Counted from the first letter of the stretch, positions 1 to 11,432 are shown. The stretch: 29,252 nucleotides of DNA from Halocaridina rubra (GCA_037179515.1 JAXCGZ010019263.1:45001-74252), one strand, 5' to 3'. Numbers and translations: made by a program. The notes: generated by a model not told the origin, from the sequence alone.

Positions 1-496
1 AATATTGAGTTGGAGAGGCCAAGTATCCTATCAGTGATGTTTTGAAATACAATAGTACTTTGTACAAACTGGTCTCAATTCAGGTCAGTCTTCAGAAACC
101 AATTGTGTTCCTTCTCCTTCTATGATGGAGGTGGATGGCATTGAAAACTGTTAAAATGACACTAGTGCTCCACCAGTAGAGGAAAGCTCTTTTAAATCTC
201 ACGTTAAAGAAGATATGCAGAAGCCGCTTGAATTAAAGAGGAGTCTGTTGAGGCAAAGGAAACAATACTGATGCTCCCCCAGTAGAGGAAATCTTGTAAA
301 TCACACGTTAAAGAAGATATGCAGAAGCCGCTTGAAATTAAAGAGTCTGTTAAGGCAAAGGAAATGATACTGATGCTCCCCCACTAGAGGAAATCTCTTG
401 TAAATCACGTGTTAAAGATCTGCAAGAGCCGCTTGAAATTAAAGAGGGGCCTTTTGAGGCATAGGAGACTGTTATTGATAGAACCTAACCCCTGAA
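1..496 (+). pseudogene. Decayed coding-like region with ~35-residue tandem repeats
   Basis: I do not recognise this gene. Three tandem copies of a ~102-106-bp unit start near 167, 273 and 375, each beginning with GCTCC(A/C)CCA(G/C)TAGAGGAAA. The best reading gives a unit like APPVEESxxKSHVKEDMQ followed by KPLEIKES and an acidic/basic tail. The frame is open from about 88 upstream of the repeats (reading SSETNCVPSPSMMEVDG) apart from one TAA at about 151. Later copies carry frameshifts and stops. A possible acceptor (TCAATTCAG) ends at about 85. Amino-acid similarity between units survives better than the reading frame, so this looks like a relic exon of a repeat protein. The right edge is cut by Tigger E. 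A non-coding minisatellite is the alternative. Confidence 0.45.
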
Positions 497-1470
<974 letters not shown>

Positions 1471-1675
1471 TATTTATTTATTTTTTTTTTTTTTTGAGAG
1501 TGTGACACCGGGACAGGCAGAAACTGCCCTCATCAACAAAGGCCTGGGCACAAGAAAATACCAAGACGAAGGAAAAGAAAAAGGTTAAGGGCAAGGCAGA
1601 GATGAGGTATTGTCACACAAAGGAAAACGACAGACAGAAAAAAACAAAGTAAAGAGGACCCAGAGATATGGAGGA

Positions 1676-3838
1676 CTAGGCTCTGAGATGACGATAGATC
1701 TGCTTTTTGAAGGATGAAAGGTCATAAGAATTAGGAAAGACAGAAGGAGGAAGAGAGTTCCAGAATCTGGAGGTAGATGGGAAGAAGCAGTCGCTGCACC
1801 GACCAATCCGCGAGCTATAAATCTCCACACAGTACCTGTGAGATGAGGCCGCTTGGCGAGTGTTACGCGGCCTTGGCAGTGGAGGAGGGATGCAACTTGC
1901 CAACTCATCAGAGCAGCGATGGAAGTAGTAGCGATAGAAAAGCGAAAGGGAAGATACCTTACGGCGAAGAGAGAGAGAATCCAGGTTGGAAGTAAGAGAA
2001 GGATCATTAATGAGTCTGACTGCCTTAGATTCAACCCTATCAAGAAGATAAGTAAAGGAAGAAGCACCCCAGATGTGTGAGCAGTATTCTAAGCAGGGTC
2101 GGATAAGACCTTTGTAAATTTTAAGTAACTGCAATGAGGAAAAGTAATGACGAAAACGAAACAAAACCCCCAATTTTTTGGATGAAGATTTAGAAATTTG
2201 GATTATGTGCTTCCTCCAAGACAAATTAGAGGCTATATGGATTCCTAATATATTGATAGAGTTAAGAGGTAATTTTCATTAGTTTCGAAGACAATAGGGT
2301 TATCAGGAGGAGAAGAAGATAAGGAGATAGCCAGAAACTGTGTCTTGGAGGCATTGAATTTAACTAAATTTTGAGTGCCCCATTCAGATACTCTCTGCAA
2401 ATCGGAGTTAAGAGTAGAAGAAAGAGTGATACGAGATTGATTATGAGTAACAGATGAAGGTTGTGAAGAAAAGGCAGAGGAAAAGTGAAGGGTAGAATCA
2501 TCGGCAAAGGCATGAAGAAGAGAGGAAGATGGGGATTGTAGTAGATCATTGATGAAGAGAAGGAAGAGAGTAGGTGAAAGAACAAGAGCCCTGTGGAACA
2601 CCACTGGAAACAGAGAAAGGGCTAGATGTCGCGCCATCAACATCTACAGATATAGAACGGTCAGTAAGAAAACTGGAAATCAGAGAACAGAAAGAAGGGG
2701 TAAAGCCATAGGCAGGGAGTTTGGCCGACAGAGCCTTGTGCCAGACTCTGTCAAAAGCCTTAGAGATATCAAGGGCGACGACAAAGGATTCCCCATAGTT
2801 CCTCAGAGAAGATGACCATACATGAGTAAGATGGGACAGGAGATCACCAGTGGATCTTGCCTTACGGAAGCCGTACTGGTGATCGGAGATAACTGAGTTA
2901 GATTCAAGGCGTTTCAAGAAGTGAGCGTTGAGCAAAGTTTCGAAAACTTTAGCAATAGAGGAGGTTAGAGCAATAGGTCGGTAGTTAGAAGGAATAGAGC
3001 GGTCACCCTTCTTAGGAACAGGTTGAACTAGAGCATGCTTCCAAGATGAAAGATAGATACTGGTTGACAGAATGAGGCGAAAAAGACGGCAAAGCACGGG
3101 AGCCAGTTCATCTGCAAACTCCTTAAGGAGCCTTGCAGGGATACCATCGGGACCAGATGCCTTGATTGTCTTTAGCGAGCGAAGAACCTTATGAACTTTG
3201 CGTGAAGAAAGGATAAGGGAGGGCATAGGGTTAGAGAGGGGAAACGACTGAGGAACAGGTGCGCTGGAATCGTTGATAGAAGAGTTGGCAGAAAAATGAG
3301 AGCCAAAGAGAGTGGCTTTGTCAGTGGGAGAGCAAGCTATAGAACCATCAGAACGAATGAGAGGGGGAAAACTTGAGTTACAGAAGTTTTTGGAAAGGTT
3401 TTTGGCTAAGGACCATAAGCATTTGTCAGTGGGAGAGGAGTTAAGGTCATCAACTTTCCTTCTTATAAAGGAAGCCTTAGACCTTCGAATCTGAGCTGTA
3501 CAGCGATTCCTAGCTATAATAAAAGCAGAGCGAGTTAAATCGGAAGGAGAGGCTTGGTAAGATCGGTGAGCCTGATTCCTAGCCTGGATAGCCATGGAGC
3601 AGGCACGGTCCAACCAAGATTTAGGGGGAGAGAAGGTTTTTGTAGAAGAGGGGATGTATGCCTCCATTCCCGCGGTCATGATCTCGGCAGCTTTTACAGC
3701 TACCCGATCAGGGTTGCGAGACCGAAAGCAGTAGTCATCCCATGGGAAGTCAAAGAGAAAGTTACGCAAATTTTCATGTTGGGTTCGCTCGAAGTGCCAA
3801 AGGCGGCGTTGAGTAGGAGGGATTGGTGGTAGAGGAGG
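1676..3838 (-). pseudogene. LINE reverse transcriptase region (three frames)
   Basis: Read on the minus strand, the longest piece (2546 to about 3838) has a linker (DFPWDDYCFRSRNPD), RT motif ASGPDGIPARLL, then NYRPIALTSSIAKVFE, QYGFRKARST, the motif A Asp in VVALDISKAFDRVWH, and SSGVPQGS. A one-base change near 2590 shifts frame; motif C is intact in the next piece as AFADDSTLHF, with WGTQNLVKFNASKTQFL after it (2245-2643). A third shift near 2265 leads to 1676-2224: SINILGIHIASNLSWRKHI, the thumb-like IYKGLIRPCLEYCSHIWG, and the usual C-terminus with RFWNSLPPSVF. Motifs A, B and C all survive, but no single frame spans them. Clade placement within Jockey-like elements is by eye only. Confidence 0.9.
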
Positions 3839-3839
3839 A

Positions 3840-4736
3840 AAATGGAAGAGACAGAGATCATAGAGTGGTCAGATTTACCAAGAGGGAAAGCACAGAATAA
3901 GAGTAGTTTGAAGGGTTAGAAGTTAAAAATAGGTCAAGAGTGTTTGCAGCATGTTCGTGACGATCAGGAACGCGAGTAGGATGTTTGATAATTTGCTCCA
4001 GATCATGAGTAATAGAGAAAGCAAGGGCCTCGCTTCCTCCCACATCAGTGTGAGAAGAATGAAGCCACTCACTGTGGTGTACATTGAAGTCTCCAATGTA
4101 GAGAACTTCCGCATGTGGGTGAGAAGATAGCAAGGACTCATGGCAGGAGGAGAGATATTCAAAGAAAGACACAAACTCGGTGGAGTTTGGAGAACAGTAG
4201 CAGAAGCAAAGGATGATAGTGGTAGTGGAGAGATAGACTTTTAGCCAGAGAACATCAAAGTCAGGAGATTCAAGGTCCAAGAGCCTTACAGTAGGAGTGT
4301 TAATGTTGCAGTATGCACAGACCCCACCTTTGGAACGAAAACAAGTAGACAGATTATAGTGGGAGATTTGGAATGGGTCAGTGGAAGCATGTATAGACAA
4401 CTGGGTTTTAGATAGGAGGAGGAGGTTAGGGAGGAAAGTGCCCAAGTGCTGTTCCACAGACAAAAGAATAGAGTTCAGCCCACGAATGTTTGAATAGTGA
4501 AGAGTGAAAGAAGCAGATCTATTGAGAGCTGCAAGGTTAAGAGCAGAACCATTACTACCACCAGGTGTGTCTGCCCTCAAGCCAATGGTGCAGTTAACAC
4601 GATCCCCGGAGATTCTTCGCACCCCACTATGCCGGGTACTGGGGGCCATTAGTTGTGAACCTTCCATAAATAATGACAAAATGTGAGGAAAAGGAAAGTA
4701 AAAGAGACAGATATGCAGAATGTTGTGACTTGTCAA
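3840..4736 (-). pseudogene. LINE apurinic-like endonuclease domain (broken)
   Basis: Endonuclease/exonuclease/phosphatase-fold domain that would nick target DNA for target-primed reverse transcription. The frame opens at 4736; a more natural start is MEGSQLMAPSTRHSG at residue 24. Visible motifs are SNIRGLNS (82-89), SKTQLS (109-114), RSKGGVCAY (134-142), IGDFNVHHSEWL (214-225) and NTLDLFLTSN (265-274). In functional relatives the third residue position of this TQLS motif region is SETQLS, whose Glu binds the catalytic metal; here it is Lys110. Near 3887 a one-base loss shifts the frame, and the expected GKSDHSMIS block, carrying the catalytic Asp-His, continues in the next frame. A second shift near 3840 joins it to the RT region. 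Confidence 0.85.
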
Positions 4737-4889
4737 ATGTAATGGAATAGCAAGAGATGTGTAATGAATATGCCAGAATATTTAGTGTAGATCTAGGCAT
4801 GAGGAAAGAACCGTCCTGAAGGAACACTCAACCTGGAACTGTCTGGACCAGTCCTAGTTGCATCCTAATACCTTCAGTCGTAGTCTGAA

Positions 4890-5000
<111 letters not shown>

Positions 5001-5261
5001 CACAGTGTTCCCTCGCTATATCGCAATTCACCTTTCTCGAATTCAGTGCATCGCTTTATGTTTTGGTGAGCTTTTTTAATTCTGGGTATATGTGAGAATT
5101 CACGATATGTGGAAATATTAAAATTTTCAGTATATTCATTATTTTATTGGAAAAACTTTTTCTTCATATTTTATTGATAAAAAAAAGTATTTCCCAGCCT
5201 AAGAATAATAAAACAGTAAAAAATATTAAAAAACATTAATTTAAGCATGTAAATCTTAACT

Positions 5262-5392
5262 AAATATAGAATGGGAAGACTGAATAGATTGGTGGAGAAG
5301 GATATATTCCGGGACAGTGCAGAATGGAGAAGATGCTCCGCACTGACAGGCTATAAAGCCTGCCTGTGAGAGGAAAGAAAGAAAGACAGAAC
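5262..5392 (+). mobile_element. LINE 3'-end fragment inserted in Tigger A
   Basis: Compared with the equivalent place in Tigger D (near 21912), A has ~130 extra bases here. One frame (5277-5369) reads RLNRLVEKDIFRDSAEWRRC, then SALTGYKACL and a stop. The WRRxxALTGYKACL ending resembles C-termini of reverse transcriptase-encoding LINEs different from the two larger LINEs in this window; I recall this ending but could not check it. GAAAGAAAGAAAG after the stop may be the tail. It is too short to classify. Confidence 0.5.
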
Positions 5393-6237
5393 TCTGCACC
5401 ATAGAAAGTACGATACCGGTATCGGCGTTTCAGAAAACGAAGAGTGTCTCACCTACGTGAGATAGTACATATTATAATTTCCAGTATTTTCATTATTTTA
5501 TTGATAAAAACAAAAAAGGATTACCTAGCCTGAGAATAATAAAGCAGTAAAAAATAGTAAAAAACATAAATTTAAATATGTAACTTACTGTATAACACCT
5601 TGTAAAATATGATACCGTTATCGGCGTTTCGGAAAACAAAATGGGTTGCACCTACCTGAGCTAGTACGTATTAAATTCCAGTATTTTCATTATATTATCA
5701 ATAAAAAAAGTATTTCCTAGCCTGAGAATAATAAAACAGTAAAAAATAGTAAAAAACATAAATTTAAGCATGTAACTCACAGTATTGCACCATGTAAAAT
5801 ATGATACCGTTATCGGCGTTTCGGAAGACGAAAGGGTCGGCTACGTGAGATAGTACATATTAATATTTCCAGTATTTTCATTATTTTATTGATAAAATAG
5901 TATTTCCTAGCCTAAGAATAATAAAACAATAAAAAATAGTAAAAAACATAAATTTAAATATGTAACTCACAGTATTGCACCATGTAAAAGGGTCGCACCT
6001 ACATGAGATAGTACATGGGATGCTATTGACTGATGGGTGGGAGACGACGAATCACAGAATTGTTTTTTTGGTATGTTCTGTATCATGGGGTCTGATTTGC
6101 TTTTTGATTTAAAGTTGGTTCTTCCAGCATCTTCCATTGTCTCGCCTCACCCGTTCAGTCTACTCACGTGTGCGCCGTTCGCGTTGTGCTTGTGATTTTG
6201 TGAAACTTTTGTATTTCTATCCTTGCAATGCCTCCCA

Positions 6238-6417
6238 AGCGTCCTTCATCTTCTAAGGCTTCTGGTAGTAAGCCCGGCAAAAGAAGATGTTGACCATAAC
6301 AGAAAAGGCAAAACTGTTAGATATGCTGAAGGAAGGAAGAAAGTTCTTGAATGTCGGCCGCCATTGGCTGTGGAGTATGTACACGTCATCATCACACCAT
6401 TCACGGTAAGCTTACCT
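6238..6417 (+). pseudogene. Tigger transposase N-terminus, element A (frameshifted stump)
   Basis: Starts MPPKRPSSSKASGSKP, as in D, B and C. A frameshift near residue 17 (about 6285) moves the helix-turn-helix into the next frame, where it reads KMLTITEKAKLLDMLKEGRK. Homology ends just after VGRH; the rest (WLWSMYTSSSHH) comes from the sequence joined by an internal deletion and stops at about 6409. Pogo/Tigger transposases begin with this HTH, then a CENPB-type second DNA-binding domain and a DDE/D catalytic domain; both later domains are missing. Confidence 0.8.
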
Positions 6418-6620
6418 ATCACGTTCATATAAATTTACGCTTGCACGCTGTTATTAATAAAGTAAAGGGTGGTTTTTTAACAGTGCAGGAAGGGTTTATT
6501 CAGTAAAAGTAAAAATAAATGTAAAATACCTATGTACAGTATATATGGTGCTCCTACTTCGCGGATTTCACTAATCGCGGTGGGTCCTGGAACCGAACCC
6601 CCGCGATAAACAAGGGAGCA

Positions 6621-6736
<116 letters not shown>

Positions 6737-7009
6737 TGTTGCCTCACTTATCGCGGTAGTTCGGTTCCAGGACCCGGCGCGAACCCGGAAATCCATGGTG
6801 TAGAGATCAGCCTATATGTACATAGATATTTTAATGTATTTTTACGTTTACACTGTATAAACCCTCCCTGTACTGTTAAAAAAACACCCTTTACATAAAT
6901 AACAGCAAGCAATGTAATTTTTTTATGAAAGTGATAGGAAAACTTACCATGAATGAGGTGATGATGACTTGACATTAATAGGTTCCATATTTTACAATAA
7001 TTTTTACGT

Positions 7010-7159
7010 TTACGTAAAATAGCGGCCGACATCCACAAACTTTTTTCCTTCTTTCAACATATCTAAGAGTTTCACTTTATCTACAATGGTTAACATTTTT
7101 CTTTGCCGCTTAGGCTCACTACAAGAAGCCTTAGAAGATGAAGGATGCTTGGGAGGCAT
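7010..7159 (-). CDS. Isolated Tigger N-terminal HTH peptide (49 aa), element B
   Basis: An open frame from ATG 7159 to TAA 7010. It begins MPPKHPSSSKASCSEPKRQR and continues KMLTIVDKVKLLDMLKEGKK and FVDVGRYFT. It covers the basic N-terminal tail and the first helix-turn-helix of a pogo/Tigger transposase, ending where an internal deletion joins the 3' end of the element. No frameshift or premature stop is present, unlike the same region in A. If translated it could bind DNA without catalysing transposition, but this is inference; transcription is unproven. Confidence 0.5.
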   Translation of the reverse strand: MPPKHPSSSKASCSEPKRQRKMLTIVDKVKLLDMLKEGKKFVDVGRYFT

Positions 7160-7744
7160 TGCAAAGGTTAAAATATGCGAGTAAATAAATCACAAGCAAA
7201 ACATATTAATAATAATAAGCACAACATGAATGGTGCACACGAGTGAGGCAAGACAATGGAAGATGGTGGAAGCCTTTGTCCGAAATGCTGATAGCGGTAT
7301 CGTATTTTACATGTTGCAATACTGTTAGTATTTATGTTTTTTACTATTTTTTACTGTTATATTATTCTTAGGCTAAGAAATACGTGTTTTTTTTCAAGAA
7401 AATCATGGAACTACTGGAAATATAAATATATATGCTAGCTCACGTAGCTTCGACCCCAATACATTGTACGCTATCGAACACAAGCAAAACGTGAGTTAGA
7501 CTGAACGAGTCTTTGTCCAAAACGCTGATAGCGGTATCGTATTTTACATGTTGCAATACTGTTAGTATTTATGTTTTTTACTATTTTTTACTGTTTTATT
7601 ATTCTTAGGCTAATAAATACATTTTTTTTATCAATAAAATTATGAAACTACTGGAAATATAAATATATATGCTAGCTCACGTAGCTGCGACCCCAATACA
7701 TTGTACGCTATCGAACACTATTTCGTATGATGCAATACTGTGAG

Positions 7745-7942
7745 TTATACTGTACGTACGTATATCATTCAGTTATTAGTACAATGTATATTAATTTAAA
7801 ATTCATCTACTTATTTGATGATTGTACAAAATCTATTGTATTTATTCACTGTAATTTGGACCAAATATTCCTTTTGTAAAGATTATTCTGTACTTTTCAA
7901 AAGAGGTGGTCAATAAACGTATCTATCTATCTATCTATCTCT
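7745..7942 (+). mobile_element. LINE 3' tail with (TATC)n, inside Tigger B
   Basis: A ~200-bp AT-rich block ending GTCAATAAACG then TATC repeats, a layout typical of 3' ends of LINEs that finish in short tandem repeats. It interrupts a subterminal repeat of B. An almost identical block occupies the same place in C (about 16955-17145). No coding sequence is visible. Confidence 0.6.
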
Positions 7943-8179
7943 ACATTTATGTTTTTTACTGTTTTATTATTCGTAGGCTGGGAAATAATTTTTTTTTATC
8001 AATTAGATAATGATATATGTTTTTTCACTAAAAAAAGAAATGAAAATACTGAGAATTTTTTTTATTTTAGTATTTTGATATTTTTGCATATAACCATGAA
8101 ATAAAATAATAATTTATCCAAAAATAAAACGCGATAGAGTGAGAAAGCGAACCATGAAGCGCGAATAACTGGGGTAACA

Positions 8180-8182
<3 letters not shown>

Positions 8183-8237
<55 letters not shown>
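8183..8237. repeat. (TA)n microsatellite, 55 bp
   Basis: Pure TA run directly after the 5' terminus of Tigger B. The other side is single-copy-looking sequence. Confidence 0.95.
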
Positions 8238-8240
<3 letters not shown>

Positions 8241-9094
8241 TTTGATTAGTAAAGGTAGAAATATCTTACAGGACATGAAAGCAGATTTTATTATGTTGAT
8301 ACCAGAAATTATATTCCTTTTAGCATGGTAAGCGACCTATTAACATTCTTTCAACATAAATGAATGATGCCTCTGCTAATATTTATATTATTTATAGTAA
8401 TATCTTAAATTCACATTACCTTCATCACTTAAATTAATCTTTTTTTACTTTTTCACAGTTACAGCACCCGGTAAGTGTGCTTATATCTTAATAGTAAACT
8501 AAAGGACATAAAAGTACTTGAGTTAGGGTAAATACTATTTATTTGTATATCTATATGCATGGCCCCATTCCCCTTTGTTAGCGGGGTGGCCAAGCCAAGA
8601 AACACACAGATACCCTATGATACCAGTGACTCACCTATGTGAAAACTAACACACCCTTGCCTTATTTCATTAGCCATTTCATTTGATACATTTTACTTTG
8701 TTTTCTACTTACCACAGGCTTATTTATACTTAACTTGCAGTGGTGTGTAATATGGTCTTTGTTGTAAAACATTTCAAATTGCAAAGATTTCAACCTTATA
8801 ACAGTTCAGAAACAGTCAGATAAATTTCAATTTACATGACGTCATGAAATAAAACATAATTACCTCCCAAGAATCTTTCAAATCTTTCAATATTTTTCGC
8901 GTTACACCTTACTTCATTGTACGGTTTTCAATTTATCACATTATGCAGCACATAAATGTGCCTTAGCACTATGTGATCTTTGACTTTGGAGTATTTTGAC
9001 ATACACCTCGTTCATTCTCATCTGTTGTAATTGAGGATTGCCTCTGTTTATACAAGATTTAGTAGAAGTCTTTAACAGATTTATATTCTAACAG
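8238..9094 (+). other. Putative TUBGCP4 intron sequence
   Basis: AT-rich, no convincing ORF. Holds the candidate microexon at 8459-8470 and a short repeat-like hairpin at 8561-8596 (GGCCCCATTCCCC pairing imperfectly with GCGGGGTGGCC), which resembles a SINE scrap. The 3' end is a good splice acceptor (TATATTCTAACAG) before exon 9095. No upstream GCP4 exon was found in 1-8237. Confidence 0.5.
8459..8470 (+). CDS. TUBGCP4: Possible 12-nt microexon of TUBGCP4
   Basis: The 12 bases TTACAGCACCCG lie between a strong acceptor (TTTTTTACTTTTTCACAG) and a perfect donor (GTAAGTGTG). The length keeps the frame. Ending in G, it supplies the first base of the GAT codon that the next exon (starting AT at 9095) requires, reading (x)-T-A-P-D-F-N. 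GCP4 proteins commonly have a T-E-H-D-like stretch just before this point, so the fit is plausible but weak. A shorter form using the internal CAG is also possible. Only transcript data can decide. Confidence 0.3.
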
Positions 9095-9211
9095 ATTTCA
9101 ATGCCCTGTTCCAAATGGCTGGACGGCAAGTCCTTCTAGAAGATGAAGTGTTGGAGAAATTCACCCTTGTTCGTAAACCACCTTCTGTTGCACAGTCTTC
9201 TGAATCCTTCG
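9095..9211 (+). CDS. TUBGCP4: Gamma-tubulin complex component 4, internal exon
   Basis: 117-bp exon between acceptor TATTCTAACAG and donor GTATGTATA. It enters with two bases of a split GAT codon and leaves after the first base of another. Translation: (D)FNALFQMAGRQVLLEDE, then VLEKFTLVRKPPSVAQSSES and F. This matches the GCP4 segment with the pattern VNVAFQQSAHKVLLDDDNLL that links the GRIP1 and GRIP2 halves. GCP4 is a core subunit of the gamma-tubulin ring complex, which nucleates microtubules at centrosomes and spindles. The variable linker that follows in the family is short here. Confidence 0.82.
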
Positions 9212-9487
9212 GTATGTATACTTTATCTATATTTATAATGTTGTCGCCTCCCCAAGGCATATGCAATTGAAAAAAAAGGGAAGGCAACCATGTTTCATGA
9301 TATTCTGCCATCCCCACCCCTTCCATTAACTGTTATGTAATAAGATAAAGAAAATTATGGAAGGATGGCATTACCAGCCCATTTCTTCCCTGTGCCTTTT
9401 AGCATGCAGAGAATATAAGTGAGGAACTCTTTTTCTCCATTGGATGGAATTTTTTCTTTTTCTTTTCTAATGTCTTAAACTCGAGGC

Positions 9488-9575
9488 AACAGTCGCGCTT
9501 GCCAAAACCAAAGTCCTTCGCAAGAAGTCACTCTCCTAGCCCTTAGTAGAAAAGGGACTCGGTGACGTAAAACTG
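9488..9575 (+). mobile_element. SINE body relic
   Basis: Shares the body of the SINE at 19271-19463: GCCAAAAC, AGTCCTTCGCAAGAAG, TAGTAGAAAAGGGA and GTGACGTAAAAC occur in the same order. The tRNA-like head is missing, so the copy is 5'-truncated or decayed. Confidence 0.7.
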
Positions 9576-10334
9576 ATTGCATTAATTTTTGGATGTCTTG
9601 CTTTCTGTTTGTAGATAAGAGTCCCATATTCTACTGGAACTTCTCACATGTTACCATAGGACGTTCTCTGCCACGTTTCTCTCTCAGCTCGTTTTCTATA
9701 ACAAGAGTAGCATATGTCCCGAATAACATCATCAAGCTGTCCCTTTAAAAAAGGCATTCAATGCGAGGAAATTTTAACCATTGTTTCTTTGCATTACCTC
9801 TCCATTCCAAAACCAGCAATCAACTTTCAGAAATTTACTCCCTCCACAATACATTGTAAAAGTCCTGTAGTCCAATCAACTCATTAATTATTATTCAGGT
9901 CACACTGTTTTCACCTGATATTGAAGTCAGTAATGATACGTTTATAAATGAGAAGTGGAAGATTCATAGACATGGTTTCATTGTACTGCGAGAGAGAGAA
10001 ATTAATACTGGATTAACAGTGAAGTGAGAGAAAGGAAAAGAGTGTAAAGTTCCTCACTGTTTTTACAATGCTGTGTTTTTTGTCATAGGAACCATGATAA
10101 TGTGAAATAATAGAAAAGTACTTTACCATAATTTATTTTATTTCAAACTGGACTGCATATTCTGCTGAAGCTTGATGACCATAACTGTAATGCAGAAAAT
10201 AGGGTGATAGAGCTTCAGCATATCCCATTATATATTACCTTTCCTGTTAGTTGTTTGGTAGCAAGACACAATGCAATTGTAGATTAAGTACCAACCTCCA
10301 CAAGTAAATATATGCTTCCCATGACACAAGATCT

Positions 10335-10590
10335 ACAGGTGTGGAATTCTTTCTCCCGCTTTGCCAGGTGTATTCTTTTATTCGCCTTCCATAACATGCA
10401 TGGCATAAAAGGATGGAATTCTCTCCTCCACTCTGCCAGGGATATCCCTTTATTCCCCTTCTGTGACACGCTTGGCATATGAGATTGAATTACGATGGAA
10501 TTCTTTCTCCCATTCTACCTGGGATATCCTATTATTCCCGTTCTATGACACGATTGATATGCGAGGATGGAATCCTATCTCCCTTCCAAA
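10335..10590. repeat. Degenerate minisatellite, ~75-bp unit, ~3.5 copies
   Basis: Copies begin at about 10340, 10413, 10496 and 10567 with TGGAATTCTTTCTCCC-like sequence, followed by CTGCCAGGGATATCC, CTTTATTCCCCTTC and a GACACGCTTGGCAT-like end. Spacing is 71-83 bp. No coding potential is evident. Confidence 0.75.
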
Positions 10591-11096
10591 AATTACGCTT
10601 GCCTGGTGCAATTCTGCCTTTTGTGCCATGAATAGTAGGCTCTCCAACTAAAGTTAGAATTCAAGACAGCTCTTTCTGCAACTACACTAGAAATATATGC
10701 TATATCTTTGCTTAAGATGAGAGGTTAGTCGCAGTTATAACGGAAGAACTGAAACGTCAGAGCTTCAATATACCTACCCATCATTGTATCTTATGTTGGT
10801 TCTTCTGCAGCCATAAGAAATATTCACATAGTTACTGACAATAAAATAGGAGAACTGAGGTGGGTTCAACATACCTTCAACATCACTTTCCCTGTGCTAT
10901 ATTCTGCATCTGAGACTTATATTTTAAGAGGGAGAGATGGTCAGCCCTCACACTTCCCTATCCACATAGTCATCTCCTACCAGTGGCATAGAATACAAGA
11001 TTAAAGTTTAATTTTTAATAGAAGACTACCCTTAGAAGTTAGAAAAATTGATTATCAATAAGGAAACATTAGCTTAACATACACTATAATTTATTG

Positions 11097-11170
11097 TTAT
11101 ATTTTGCTTTAAAATTCAGGGTTAGCATAGTCTGAGAATACAATTTAGTACCAAATGGGCCCTTGCCCAT
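11097..11170 (+). pseudogene. Decayed duplicate of the start of TUBGCP4 exon 11255-11432
   Basis: About 140 bp upstream of the real exon, the sequence around 11097-11170 repeats its acceptor region and first ~50 coding bases. One frame reads SLRIQFSTKWALAH, against SLKIEYSAKWPLHK in the real exon; a TAG lies just upstream. The acceptor-like TTGCTTT...CAG is duplicated too. The stop and lack of a donor at the expected place mean it is probably not used. Confidence 0.6.
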
Positions 11171-11254
11171 ATAGAATATCTGAAATATTTATCGTTGTTA
11201 AGAATCACCCTTTAGTCAAAAAAATTCTCATAATCATTATATATTGCTTTGCAG

Positions 11255-11432
11255 ATCAGAGTTGGAATAGTTTGAAGATAGAATACAGTGCCAAATGGCC
11301 CCTACACAAATTGTTGACAACATCTATTCAGGAGAGATATAATGCCATATTCTGTTTTCTGCTGGATGTACGCAGAGCTCAGTATCGTCTCCAGCAGCTT
11401 TGGATTACTCAAATAAAAATGAAAGCATTTAG
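11255..11432 (+). CDS. TUBGCP4: Gamma-tubulin complex component 4, internal exon (start of GRIP2)
   Basis: 178-bp exon; acceptor TATTGCTTTGCAG, donor GTATGTGAA. It enters with two bases (AT) completing GAT and leaves after AG of a split Ser codon. Translation includes DQSWNSLKIEYSAKWPLHKL, then LTTSIQERYNAIFCFLLDVR and RAQYRLQQLWITQIKMKAF. The pattern W-x-x-L-x-x-x-Y-x-x-x-WPLH, then ERYNxIFxFLLxVRRAQxxLQxxW, is the hallmark of the GRIP2 domain that contacts gamma-tubulin. It is closest to human GCP4 (WPLHILFTPAVLEKYN as I recall it). Confidence 0.92.

Larger units (their letters stand above)
9212..11254 (+). other. TUBGCP4 intron (2.0 kb)
   Basis: GTATGTATA donor, TTGCTTTGCAG acceptor. It contains a SINE body relic (9488-9575), a ~75-bp minisatellite (10335-10590) and a decayed duplicate of the next exon's beginning (11097-11170). 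I see no gene in the remainder; short open frames there lack any recognisable motif. Confidence 0.75.

Noticed and set aside
8274..8334. Possible upstream TUBGCP4 exon (CTTACAG acceptor, GTAAGCG donor)
   Set aside because: The frame is open but the residues do not resemble GCP4 and its exit phase does not fit exon 9095.
9081..9326. Minus-strand ORF of 81 residues
   Set aside because: It lies antisense to a TUBGCP4 exon with correct splice sites and phases.
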